Source of the DNA: Candidatus Solibacter sp.
GTDB lineage: Bacteria > Acidobacteriota > Terriglobia > Bryobacterales > Bryobacteraceae
DNA: 64,000 bases
Assembly (NCBI GenBank): GCA_013822245.1
Contig: PNKE01000059.1
Location: 62,001-126,000 of the forward strand
Direction: 5' to 3'
In this document: in pieces, positions 8,382 to 15,913 of the stretch
Layout: each line of letters begins with the position of its first letter
Numbering within the stretch: the stretch's first letter is position 1
The notes under the pieces: model-generated
Told to the model about the DNA's origin: nothing
Databases searched by the model: none
Seen by the model: only the letters and a program-made list of their open reading frames with translations
Made by a program: the position numbers and the translations under genes

Positions 8382-9242
8382 TCATCGCTGCCCGATCCGG
8401 GCGCCGACGGCGGAGGAAACCACTTTGAGCGCGGCTTCAGACTCGGGTTGGCGGAGCCGAGCCGACCAGATCATGCGGCCGCTGTGGACGTCGGTGAGCC
8501 GGGCGGCGCCGGCGGCGGCGGAGCCGGGCCACTCGCCGTCGACGATGAGGGCGGCGCCGAGGATGCGGGCGGTCCAGTGGTCGGGGAAACGGAGGGCGCG
8601 GTAGCGGCGGACGGTGGAGGGCGAGATGACGCGCAGGCGGGGGTTGGAGGCCAGTTCAGCGGCCAGAGCCTCGGAAAACCCCGACGGCTCGCCTTGAAAG
8701 GGGACCACGAGCAGATCCGCGCGTCCCGCGGCGCCGGGCAGCCAGCGCGAGGGCAGGTAGAACTGCCAGTAGACGAACAGGATGAAGGCGATCGAACCGG
8801 CCGCGGCCCAGATGCCGAAGCGGCGGCGGGCGGACGCCGGGGCAGGGGCGGCGGATACAGGGGACTCGACGGCCGCCGGCGCCGAAACGAGGCGGTAACC
8901 GCGGCGGGGCACGGTTTGGATGTAGGTTTCGCCGGACTCCTCGCCGCCGAGCAGTTTGCGCAACTGGGAGATGTTGCGGGCGAGGCCGGCCTCCTCGACA
9001 ACGGTGTCCGGCCAGACGGCGCGCACGATCTCCCGTTTGTCGACCACGCTGCCGGCGTTCAGCGCGAGGACGTGGAGCGTATCGAGCATCTTGGGTTGGA
9101 GATCGACTGGCTCGGCGGCCCGAAACAACTGCCGTTTCGACAGATCGTAAACAAAGGGACCGAATTCGACCGGTCCGCCGTCGTGGTGCGTCTTCACGCT
9201 TTCAGCCGCTCCTGCCGTCGAATCAAGGCGAAACGCATTCAC
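8382..9242 (-). CDS. ToxR/CadC-like winged-helix membrane transcriptional regulator
   Basis: 286 residues from a GTG start. Residues about 24-118 form an OmpR-type winged helix without a receiver: 'FGPFVYDLSKRQLFR', 'VDKREIVRAVWPDTVVEEAGLARNISQLRKLLGG', 'YIQTVPRRGYRL'. A Pro/Ala linker, one transmembrane helix (about 143-162, 'IWAAAGSIAFILFVYWQF') and a periplasmic part follow. The periplasmic part resembles the TolB/FlgO-like segment of acidobacterial CadC-type proteins ('ALIVDGEW', 'VHSGRMIWSARL'). The TPR tail common in these proteins is absent. It should sense something outside the membrane and act directly on DNA. It is divergent from the DUF438 operon and shares its upstream region. Confidence 0.85.
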   Translation of the reverse strand: MNAFRLDSTAGAAESVKTHHDGGPVEFGPFVYDLSKRQLFRAAEPVDLQPKMLDTLHVLALNAGSVVDKREIVRAVWPDTVVEEAGLARNISQLRKLLGGEESGETYIQTVPRRGYRLVSAPAAVESPVSAAPAPASARRRFGIWAAAGSIAFILFVYWQFYLPSRWLPGAAGRADLLVVPFQGEPSGFSEALAAELASNPRLRVISPSTVRRYRALRFPDHWTARILGAALIVDGEWPGSAAAGAARLTDVHSGRMIWSARLRQPESEAALKVVSSAVGARIGQR

Positions 9243-9294
9243 TCCATTATCGGCCCACCGGCGGGGCCGCGCGCTGGCCCGGGCGGCGATGGAT

Positions 9295-9321
9295 CATGAC
9301 GGGGATGTGACTTAGGTCATG
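9295..9321. promoter_or_regulatory. palindromic operator candidate (Crp/Fnr-like) in the divergent promoter
   Basis: CATGAC (9295-9300) and GTCATG (9316-9321) are perfect inverted arms 21 bases apart, two helical turns. Nested on the right is TGAC-TTAG-GTCA (9308-9319), within TGTGA-CTTAGG-TCATG, which resembles the TGTGA-N6-TCACA/TTGAC-N4-GTCAA forms bound by Crp/Fnr-family proteins. It lies 38 bases before the ATG of the hemerythrin gene and 53 bases before the start of the winged-helix gene. A Crp/Fnr-type oxygen or NO regulator would fit the downstream genes (inference). Confidence 0.5.
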
Positions 9322-9358
9322 TCGCGGCCGGCGCCCCTTGCCGTACCGTGGGGATGGA

Positions 9359-10612
9359 ATGAGTGAACTTATCGACAACAGCGCCCACCGCATCAGGACC
9401 CTGAAGACGATCATCAAGCGGCTGCACGCCGGCGAATCGCCCGAGGCCGTGAAGGCCCAGTTGAGGGCGCTGGTGCGCGAAACCGACTATACGGAGATCG
9501 TCGCCATGGAGCAGGAACTCATGGCCGAAGGCATGCCGGTGGAGGAGATCCGCGGCATGCGCGACCTGCACAGCCAGGTGACGCGCGAGATTCTGGTCCA
9601 GCTCGCGCCGGCGAGCGTGGCTCCGGGCCACCCGCTGGATACGTTCCAGCGCGAAAACGACGCCATCGGCGGCGTACTGGGCCGGATGCGGGCGGCGATG
9701 GCGGCGCTGGAGGGCCTGGACGACGGCGGGCCGGGCGGCAAGCCGTTGATGGAGTGGCGGCAGGCCTACAACGACCTGATGGACATAGAGAAGCACTATC
9801 AGCGCAAGGAGAACGCTCTGTTCCCGAAGCTGGAAGCGCACGGCATCACGGGCCCGTCGAAGGTGATGTGGGCCAAGCACGACGACGTGCGGGCGCTGCT
9901 GAAGGATTTGGGGGCGGCGCTATCGGTGCAGGAAGCCACGGCGGGCGAGTTCAAGCTGGTGGCGGCGACGGCGGGCGAAACGGCGGCGGCGGCGGTGGAA
10001 GAGATGATCTACAAGGAAGAGAACATCCTGCTGCCGATGTCGCGGAACACGCTCACCGAGGACGAGTGGGCCGACATCTGGCTGGCATCGCCGCGCCATG
10101 GCTGGTGCCTGGTGGAGCCGCTGGACGGCTACCGGCCGCCGGAGCAGGTGGTGAAGCAGGGACTGAAGCTCAAGGGCGGCGAGGAAGTCGAGTTGCCCAC
10201 GGGCGTGCTGGCGCTGAAGCAGATGGCGGCGATGTTCAACACGCTGCCGGTGGACATCACGTTTGTGGACGCCGGCGACAGGGTGGCGTTTTTCAGCGAG
10301 GGGCCCGACAGGGTGTTTGCGCGGACACGGGCGATCATCGGGCGCAAGGTTCAGCACTGCCACCCGCCAAAGAGCGTGGATACGGTGGAGCGGATTGTGG
10401 GCGACTTCAGGGCCGGGCGGCAGGATGTGGCCGAGTTCTGGATCACGCTGCACGGCAGGTTCGTGCACATCCGGTATTTCGCGATGCGGTCGGAGGAGGG
10501 CGAGTACCTGGGGACGCTTGAAGTGACGCAGGATCTGACGCGGCTGCGGGCGCTGGAAGGCGAGCGGAGGCTGCTGGAGTACGACACGCCGGGGAAGGGA
10601 GAGGGTGCATGA
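9359..10612 (+). CDS. DUF438 / hemerythrin / PAS-domain protein
   Basis: 417 residues from ATG 9359 with a GGGGATGGA ribosome-binding region. Three parts are visible. A DUF438 domain lies at about 8-75 ('LKTIIKRLHAGESPEAVKAQL', 'AMEQELMAEGMPVEEI'). An HHE hemerythrin-like helical bundle lies at about 95-235, with candidate iron ligands His in 'HPLDTF', His/Glu in 'EKHYQRKENALFP', His in 'WAKHDD' and Glu in 'IYKEENILLP'. A PAS domain lies at about 285-405 ('ITFVDAGDRVAFFSEGPDRVFARTR...'). Proteins of this build are linked to NO or O2 handling and redox sensing. It is the first gene of an operon with the next gene (ATGA overlap). Confidence 0.88.
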   Translation: MSELIDNSAHRIRTLKTIIKRLHAGESPEAVKAQLRALVRETDYTEIVAMEQELMAEGMPVEEIRGMRDLHSQVTREILVQLAPASVAPGHPLDTFQRENDAIGGVLGRMRAAMAALEGLDDGGPGGKPLMEWRQAYNDLMDIEKHYQRKENALFPKLEAHGITGPSKVMWAKHDDVRALLKDLGAALSVQEATAGEFKLVAATAGETAAAAVEEMIYKEENILLPMSRNTLTEDEWADIWLASPRHGWCLVEPLDGYRPPEQVVKQGLKLKGGEEVELPTGVLALKQMAAMFNTLPVDITFVDAGDRVAFFSEGPDRVFARTRAIIGRKVQHCHPPKSVDTVERIVGDFRAGRQDVAEFWITLHGRFVHIRYFAMRSEEGEYLGTLEVTQDLTRLRALEGERRLLEYDTPGKGEGA

Positions 10613-11130
10613 GACTCGCCATTCACCCGTCCACGAAAGTGGGCGACCTGCTGGATGCGTATCCGGGCATGGAAGAGGTTCTAATTGCGATTGCGCCGGC
10701 GTTCGCGAAGCTGCGCAATCCGATCCTGAGAAAGACGGTGGCCAAGCTGGCGACGCTGGAACAGGCGGCGAAGATAGGCGGCGTGACGGTGCGCGAGATA
10801 GTCACCAAAGTCCGCGAGGCGGCGGGCCAGCAGGGCGGCGAGATCGCCGAACCGGCGGCGGCGGCGGCATGCGCGGAGCCTGCGCCGTGCTGGCATAACG
10901 AAGCGCGGGTGGGCATGAGGGTGGATGCCGACGCGATGCTGGAACAGGGCGTACATCCGCTGGGACTGGTGATGCAGGCGGCGGCAAAGCTCGAGCGCGG
11001 GGCGATCATCCGCATCGAGAGCGGATTCCGGCCCGAACCGCTGATCGAGAAGATGCAGGCGCAGGGGCTGGCGGTGTGGTCGCGCGAAACGTCGCCGGGC
11101 CGGCACGCGACCGATATCTGCAGGCTGTAG
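10609..11130 (+). CDS. DUF1858 plus DUF2249 domain protein
   Basis: 173 residues. The start ATG overlaps the stop of the hemerythrin gene by four bases. Residues 1-65 match DUF1858: 'IHPSTKVGDLLDAYPGMEEVLIAIAPAFAKLRNPILRKTVAK' region and 'ATLEQAAKIGGVTVREIV'. This small helical domain is common in anaerobic and nitrosative metabolism operons. After an Ala-rich linker with Cys residues, about 105-173 match DUF2249 ('GVHPLGLVMQAAAKLERGAIIRIESGFRPEPLIEKMQAQGL'), a SirA/TusA-like fold. The two genes very likely work together. The stop is one base from the convergent GH3 gene. Confidence 0.85.
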   Translation: MRLAIHPSTKVGDLLDAYPGMEEVLIAIAPAFAKLRNPILRKTVAKLATLEQAAKIGGVTVREIVTKVREAAGQQGGEIAEPAAAAACAEPAPCWHNEARVGMRVDADAMLEQGVHPLGLVMQAAAKLERGAIIRIESGFRPEPLIEKMQAQGLAVWSRETSPGRHATDICRL

Positions 11131-11131
11131 G

Positions 11132-12895
11132 CTAATTCAGGTCCAGGCCGTCACCGATGGCGGCGAAGCCGGGGATGGAGACGGGCAGGCGGCCGCGGAC
11201 GGGGGCCTGGCCGAGCAGGGCGTCGAGGGCGGCGGTTTCGGAAGAAGAAGTAGTCGAGAACGCGGCCATGTAGGCCTTCACGGCCGGAAACGCGCGCAGC
11301 AGGTAAGGGTTGCCGAACGAGATGTAGGCGACGGGCGTGGCGGCGGCGAGTAGTTTCTCCATGAAGGCCGGGTAGCCGCCGGCCAGGGCGACGTTGCCGC
11401 GATAGGATGCGGCGGCCACCCAACTGACGGCCACGGCGGCGTGGCAGGACGACGCCGATTGGGCCGTTGCGGCGAGTTCCGAGGCGGGCAGTCCGGGATC
11501 GAGCAGAGAGACCGTGGCTGCTGGAGCACGGCGGCGGATCTCGGCGGCGAGGTCACGGCCCTGCGTGGAGAAGCGGCTGCCGGAGAGCAGATAGAAGCAA
11601 GAACCGGCGGGATCGCGCAGGGGCAGCAGGTTGTCCTGGTTGCGGACGACGGTGATGGCGGCGCGGGCGGCGTCGCGGGCCAGTTGCAGGTCCTCGGGGG
11701 TATTCAACCCGTCGGCGAGTTTTTCGAGATCGACATAGCGGCGGTGATCGATGCCGAGCCGGGCCTTGGCTTCGAGCACGCGGAGGACGCTTTCGTCGAC
11801 GCGCTTCCCGCTGATACGGCCGGATTTCACCGCTTCGACGACGCCGTCGATGGCTTTACCTGGATGCTCGGGGATAAGCAGAACGTCGGCGCCGGCGAGC
11901 AGGCTGCGAACGGCGGCCTCGGCGGGCGGGAACTGTTTGGTGAGGCCCTGCATATCCATGGCGTCGGTGGAGACGATGCCCTTGAAGCCGAGCTGGTTTC
12001 TCAACAGGGCGGTGAGGATGGCGGGCGAGACGGTGGCGGGGATGCGCTCGGGTTCGAGAGCGGGGACGGCGAGGTGGGCGGTCATGATGGAGTCCGCGCC
12101 GGCGTCGATGGCGGCGCGGAAGGGGACAAGTTCCATGCTGTCGAGACGCTCGCGGGGTGCGTCGACGACGCCGAGACCGATGTGGGAGTCCGTGGCCGTA
12201 TCGCCGTGGCCGGGGAAGTGTTTCACCGTCACCATCACGCGGGAGGCGGGGTCGGCATGCGCGCCTTCGATGAAAGCACGGACGTGGCGGGAGACCGCGG
12301 CCGGGTCCTCACCGAAGCTGCGGATATTGATGATGGGGTTGTCGGGATTGTTGTTGACGTCGGCCACGGGTGCGTAGACCCAATGGAAGCCGAGAGCGCG
12401 GGCTTCGCGGGCGGTGGCGGCGCCCCAGGCGCGGGTGAGGGCGAGATCGTTGGCGGCGCCGAAGGCCATGGCGTGAGGGAATTCGGTGGTGTCGATGAGG
12501 CGCATGGAGGCGCCGCGTTCGAAGTCGCCGCCGACGATAAGCGGCAGTTTGGCGAGCCGCTGCATGCGATTGAGGAAAGTGGCTACGTCGTGGGAGCGGG
12601 CCTTTTCGACCGAGCCGTGACGGACGCGGTTGAGCAGGATCAGCCCGCCGACGCGGACGTCAGCGACCAGGCGGCGGTATTCGGCATAAGCGCTGCTTCT
12701 GGAGTTCAGATCGTCGCCGTAGAAAGGGACGATGACGAGTTGAGCAACCTTTTCGCGAAGGGAGAGCGACTTCAGCCCAGCCTGGGCTTCAGCCGAGGCG
12801 GAGGACTGTGCAGGCGCCCTGGCATCGGGGGCGGAGCTGGATTCCGAGGCCTGGGCGATCATCGCGGCGCAGAGAAGTGATAGTAGAAGACGCAT
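11132..12895 (-). CDS. glycoside hydrolase family 3 protein (beta-N-acetylhexosaminidase-like), secreted
   Basis: 587 residues with a signal peptide (1-16, 'LLLSLLCAAMIAQAS'). The catalytic barrel holds 'GGDFERG', the NagZ-type motif 'VKHFPGHGDTATDSH' and 'VSTDAMDMQGL', with the nucleophile Asp in the last. A C-terminal GH3 alpha/beta-sandwich domain follows at about 400-587. NagZ-like enzymes with the KHFPGHG loop remove terminal GlcNAc from peptidoglycan fragments or chitin-like sugars; this one is exported and has the extra C-domain. The start ATG shares a base with the stop of the upstream response regulator (TGATG), so translation is coupled. Confidence 0.88.
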   Translation of the reverse strand: MRLLLSLLCAAMIAQASESSSAPDARAPAQSSASAEAQAGLKSLSLREKVAQLVIVPFYGDDLNSRSSAYAEYRRLVADVRVGGLILLNRVRHGSVEKARSHDVATFLNRMQRLAKLPLIVGGDFERGASMRLIDTTEFPHAMAFGAANDLALTRAWGAATAREARALGFHWVYAPVADVNNNPDNPIINIRSFGEDPAAVSRHVRAFIEGAHADPASRVMVTVKHFPGHGDTATDSHIGLGVVDAPRERLDSMELVPFRAAIDAGADSIMTAHLAVPALEPERIPATVSPAILTALLRNQLGFKGIVSTDAMDMQGLTKQFPPAEAAVRSLLAGADVLLIPEHPGKAIDGVVEAVKSGRISGKRVDESVLRVLEAKARLGIDHRRYVDLEKLADGLNTPEDLQLARDAARAAITVVRNQDNLLPLRDPAGSCFYLLSGSRFSTQGRDLAAEIRRRAPAATVSLLDPGLPASELAATAQSASSCHAAVAVSWVAAASYRGNVALAGGYPAFMEKLLAAATPVAYISFGNPYLLRAFPAVKAYMAAFSTTSSSETAALDALLGQAPVRGRLPVSIPGFAAIGDGLDLN

Positions 12896-13371
12896 CAGGC
12901 GGCGCCGGCGGCGCGGCGGCCTTTCGTCGCGGGCGCGGCGGGTTTGGGCCCTTTGCGGCGGACCGCGCCGCTGAGGTGGCGGTTGACGGCCCGGACCAGA
13001 TGGGTGACCTCGTTGGCGCTCTTCATGATCACCACGTCGGCGCCGGTGTTGCCCTCGGTCAAACCGAGGGCATCGACAAAACCGGAGACCAGAATGACGG
13101 GCACGGTGGCGGAGATGGAGCGGATCTGGCTGATGAGGTCCACGCCTGTGTGGCCGGGCATCTTGTAGTCGGTGATGACAAGCTCGAACGGTTCACCCAT
13201 TTGGGTGGAAGCGGAAAAGGCCTCGATGGCCTGACCCGGAGATTCCACGCCGGTGGTGGAGTAACCGAGTTCGCGCAGAACGGCGCAACGCGCGGACAGG
13301 CCCGGGCGGTTGTCATCCACGAGAAGGATGCGCGGGGCGGAGATTGGAGATGCCGTCCGTTTCAGACTCAT
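12895..13371 (-). CDS. stand-alone receiver-domain response regulator
   Basis: 158 residues. One receiver domain lies at about 12-135: acidic 'LLVDDN', phospho-Asp in 'LVITDYKMPGHTG', Ser in 'VILVSGF' and Lys in 'VIMKSANE'. A basic Ala/Lys/Arg-rich tail of about 25 residues follows. There is no output domain, so it would act through protein contact. No Shine-Dalgarno is evident, and the promoter at 13384-13413 predicts a 5' leader of only about five bases. It is translationally coupled to the GH3 gene. Confidence 0.88.
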   Translation of the reverse strand: MSLKRTASPISAPRILLVDDNRPGLSARCAVLRELGYSTTGVESPGQAIEAFSASTQMGEPFELVITDYKMPGHTGVDLISQIRSISATVPVILVSGFVDALGLTEGNTGADVVIMKSANEVTHLVRAVNRHLSGAVRRKGPKPAAPATKGRRAAGAA

Positions 13372-13383
13372 GCGCGAATGGCA

Positions 13384-13413
13384 AAGTTAGCAGACGGCGA
13401 TTTGCAGTGTCAA
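13384..13413 (-). promoter_or_regulatory. sigma70-like promoter for the response regulator/GH3 operon
   Basis: On the minus strand TTGACA (13413-13408) is followed after 18 bases by TAACTT (13389-13384). The predicted start point is near 13377, leaving about five bases before the ATG at 13371, an almost leaderless transcript. The -35 is perfect; the -10 matches at four of six positions. Confidence 0.5.
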
Positions 13414-13484
13414 CACAATTGTAATCCGCTCATGCGCGGGAAGATGGAGTTCTTGACATCGAAACCGGGCGGGTGTAAGGGCCG

Positions 13485-14621
13485 TTATTCGACGGCCCGC
13501 GGAGCGTTGTAGCCGGACTTGGCGACGACGGTGTATTTCATCGGTTTGCCCTTCTCGTCGGTGATGCGGAGGGGATCGCCGTTGGGTCCCACCAGATCCA
13601 CCTTGATCTTGCGGTACTTGCCGTCGCGGGCAATATTAGTTGGGCTGTAGGAAAGGGTGTAGGTATTGCGCAGGGCCTCGGAGATCTGACGGAAAATGCC
13701 GCCGTATTCACCGAGGAAACGGGGAAACCAGGCCTGGCCGCCGGTCTCCCTGGCGAAAGTCCGGAGCTGGTTGTCGGCCATGAGGAAGTCGAGCCGGGCG
13801 ATGGAGCCCATGGCGCCGCGGGAATCGTACCATTCGCGCAGGGCCTGCAGTGTGCCCATGGCGTAGATGGGCACGCCGGCGGTCTGGAGTTTGCGGCGGG
13901 TCTGGTCGAAGGTGAGCTTGGAGAATGTATCCATGCCGGAGCCGATATAGAAGATGGCCTTGCGGCCTTCGATTTCGGCCATGCGGTCGGCGACATCGGT
14001 GAGGGCATCGTACATATTGGACTCGGAGAAACCGGGGATGCGGAGGCGGGCGAGCGCCTGGGAGGTATCGCGGCGGTCGGTGGAGAAGTCGGAGAGGATT
14101 TCGGGGCGAAGGTCGAAGGCGACGACGGCCACGGTGTCTTCGGGCTTCAGCGTTTCGAGAAAGCTGTAGCAGGCGGTAAGAGTCTCCTGCCAGCCCCAGG
14201 ACCAGTACTGCTGATAGAGGTTAGAGAACTCGATCACCATGGCGATGGTCATGGGCGATTCACCGGTGTTGAAACCCGTGAGCCGTTGCGGGACGCCGTC
14301 CTCGAGGATGCGGAAATTGCCGGCCGGGATGCCGGGGATGAAGCGGCCGCGGTTATCCAGCACGCCGACATCGACGTTAACCGAAAGCGTATCGGCGCGG
14401 AAGGTGGGCGCCTGCTGGTCGATTTGGGCTTCCGGCGCCCGCTTCAACTGTGAGGGGATCTTGGGCTGTTCGGCGGCCGGGGGCGCTTCGCCCTGGCGCG
14501 GGCGCGGACGGGCGACGGGGTCGCCGGTCTCCTTCTTCGGACCCTGCTGCGAGAACGCGGCAGCCGGGATCAACGCGGCGGCCGCGACGGCGAAGACAGC
14601 GATTCGAAGTGCATTCTTCAT
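13485..14621 (-). CDS. VWFA-related protein of the acidobacterial type, secreted
   Basis: 378 residues from the ATG at 14621. The frame runs upstream to 14672, but the signal peptide begins here: MKNALRIAVFAVAAAALIPAAAFS. After a Pro/Arg-rich linker comes 'FRADTLSVNVDVGVLDNRGRFIPGIPAGNFRILEDGVPQ' region and a von Willebrand A domain. The MIDAS-like site is weak ('MVIEFSN' in place of DxSxS), and 'IGSGMDTFSKL' is further along. This layout is the TIGR03436-type domain, nearly confined to Acidobacteriota, and is the best taxonomic marker here. A role in surface adhesion or protein assembly is presumed. Confidence 0.85.
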   Translation of the reverse strand: MKNALRIAVFAVAAAALIPAAAFSQQGPKKETGDPVARPRPRQGEAPPAAEQPKIPSQLKRAPEAQIDQQAPTFRADTLSVNVDVGVLDNRGRFIPGIPAGNFRILEDGVPQRLTGFNTGESPMTIAMVIEFSNLYQQYWSWGWQETLTACYSFLETLKPEDTVAVVAFDLRPEILSDFSTDRRDTSQALARLRIPGFSESNMYDALTDVADRMAEIEGRKAIFYIGSGMDTFSKLTFDQTRRKLQTAGVPIYAMGTLQALREWYDSRGAMGSIARLDFLMADNQLRTFARETGGQAWFPRFLGEYGGIFRQISEALRNTYTLSYSPTNIARDGKYRKIKVDLVGPNGDPLRITDEKGKPMKYTVVAKSGYNAPRAVE

Positions 14622-14709
14622 GCGGAGAAATCCCCCTTGTGGATTGAGTCCATGATACCCGATCCGCTTCATCAGACGATCCAGGAAAGGCCGCGGTTGC
14701 AGAATGAGT

Positions 14710-14910
14710 TCAGGCGGCGGGGTGCGGGGCCGGCCAGCAGGCGCGGATGGCGAGGCCGCCGAGGGCGATGAAGTCCCGGTCGCCGCGGCTGAATTTGTAG
14801 TTGGGGGCGGGCATGTTGAAGCGGTTGAGCCAGCCGTCGCGGGCGCCGGCGAGGGCGGCGAAAGAGAACAGCCGCCCTACGCGCGAGGCGGCGGCGGCCG
14901 GGCATTGGAG
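14710..14910 (-). pseudogene. coding-like fragment without a start codon
   Basis: A 66-codon open frame on the minus strand ends with TGA at 14710. It has strongly G/C-ended codons and a natural residue mix ('RLFSFAALAGARDGWLNRF', then 'NMPAPNYKFSRGDRDFIALG'). The only ATG is at residue 33, with no Shine-Dalgarno, and an in-frame stop lies at 14911. It may be the 3' remnant of a decayed gene. I do not recognise the family. Confidence 0.25.
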
Positions 14911-14939
14911 TTACCTCGTGGGAGTTAACCCCAGGGGAG

Positions 14940-15800
14940 TTAGCCGCGGACGCTGGCGGCGGGGATTTTTTCGGTGAGTTGTTTGAACTCGTCGAAGCTC
15001 TCGCTGCCGATGGTGAAGCAGTCCATGACGCCGGCGTGGGCGAGGGCGTACTGGAGGCACTCGTCGGTGCGGTTGCGGAGGCGTCCGGCGCCGAAGATCT
15101 TCATGCCGATGACGCCCTTGCCGGCGGCCTTCATCTGCTTGAGGACGGCGTAGACGGTTTTGGGGTCGGCATCCATGGCGACGCCGGCGGGGTTGAAGCG
15201 GGCGAGATCGACTTCGACCCAGGGGGTGGCGGCGGCGGTCTTGAGGGCGGCGAGGGTGTGGCAGGAGACGCCCTTGGTGCGGACGATGCCCTTCGCCTGG
15301 AGTTCGTTGATGTACTCCATGGCGCCCTTTTTGCGTTCGGGCCAGTTGGCATCGGTCATGAAGTGCAGCAGGAGGATATCGATGTAGTCGGTGCCGAGTT
15401 CGCGGCGGAAGCGGTCGATGTCGGCCTTCATTTCGGCGGCGGTGGAGGCGTGGGTCTTGGACAGGATGGCGACTTTTTCGCGCGGGACGGACTTGAGGCC
15501 TTCCTTGGCGTGCGGGTGGGTGCCGTACTGGTCGGCGCAGTCCCAGAAGAAGACACCGTTGTCGTGGGCCGCACGGAACAGATCCCCCATGCCCTTGAGT
15601 CCGAGGCGTTTGGTCTGGTTGGAGGAGCCGCCGCCGCCGTTGGTGCCGGTGCCCATGGCGAGGCGGGAGACCTTGACCTTGCGCGGACCGAGTTCGATGA
15701 CGTCGGAGGCGAGCTTCTTTTCGGCGCCGGCGAAAAGGTGGTGTGGAAACGCGCCGAGCGGAACGGCCGAGCCCAAGCGGACGAAGTCACGACGATTCAT
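14940..15800 (-). CDS. aldo/keto reductase with Tat-type signal
   Basis: 286 residues from ATG 15800, with GGAGA six bases upstream. An earlier in-frame start at 15836 has no such site. The N-terminus MNRRDFVRLGSAVPLGAF is a twin-arginine signal. The catalytic tetrad of aldo/keto reductases is visible: Asp and Tyr in 'CADQYGTHP', Lys in 'ILSKTHAS' and His in 'LLLHFMTD'. Export of a folded, cofactor-bound oxidoreductase would explain the Tat signal. It is divergent from the GH95 fucosidase gene, so it may act on sugar lactones or aldehydes (inference). Confidence 0.87.
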   Translation of the reverse strand: MNRRDFVRLGSAVPLGAFPHHLFAGAEKKLASDVIELGPRKVKVSRLAMGTGTNGGGGSSNQTKRLGLKGMGDLFRAAHDNGVFFWDCADQYGTHPHAKEGLKSVPREKVAILSKTHASTAAEMKADIDRFRRELGTDYIDILLLHFMTDANWPERKKGAMEYINELQAKGIVRTKGVSCHTLAALKTAAATPWVEVDLARFNPAGVAMDADPKTVYAVLKQMKAAGKGVIGMKIFGAGRLRNRTDECLQYALAHAGVMDCFTIGSESFDEFKQLTEKIPAASVRG

Positions 15801-15913
15801 ATGGTTCTCCTTGCCCAGTTTCTTCGAAGTTACCACAGGAACGGGGAGCGTGCGGATTTCGGGTTGAGCCGCCGGTTGGATTCGCGGACCATGCGGGTGT
15901 TATAGCATGACGA

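Noticed and set aside
13453-13481. TTGACA-N17-TAAGGG as a plus-strand promoter between the VWA and response-regulator genes
   Set aside because: The -10 is poor and it would only drive antisense RNA into the VWA gene; no supporting feature.
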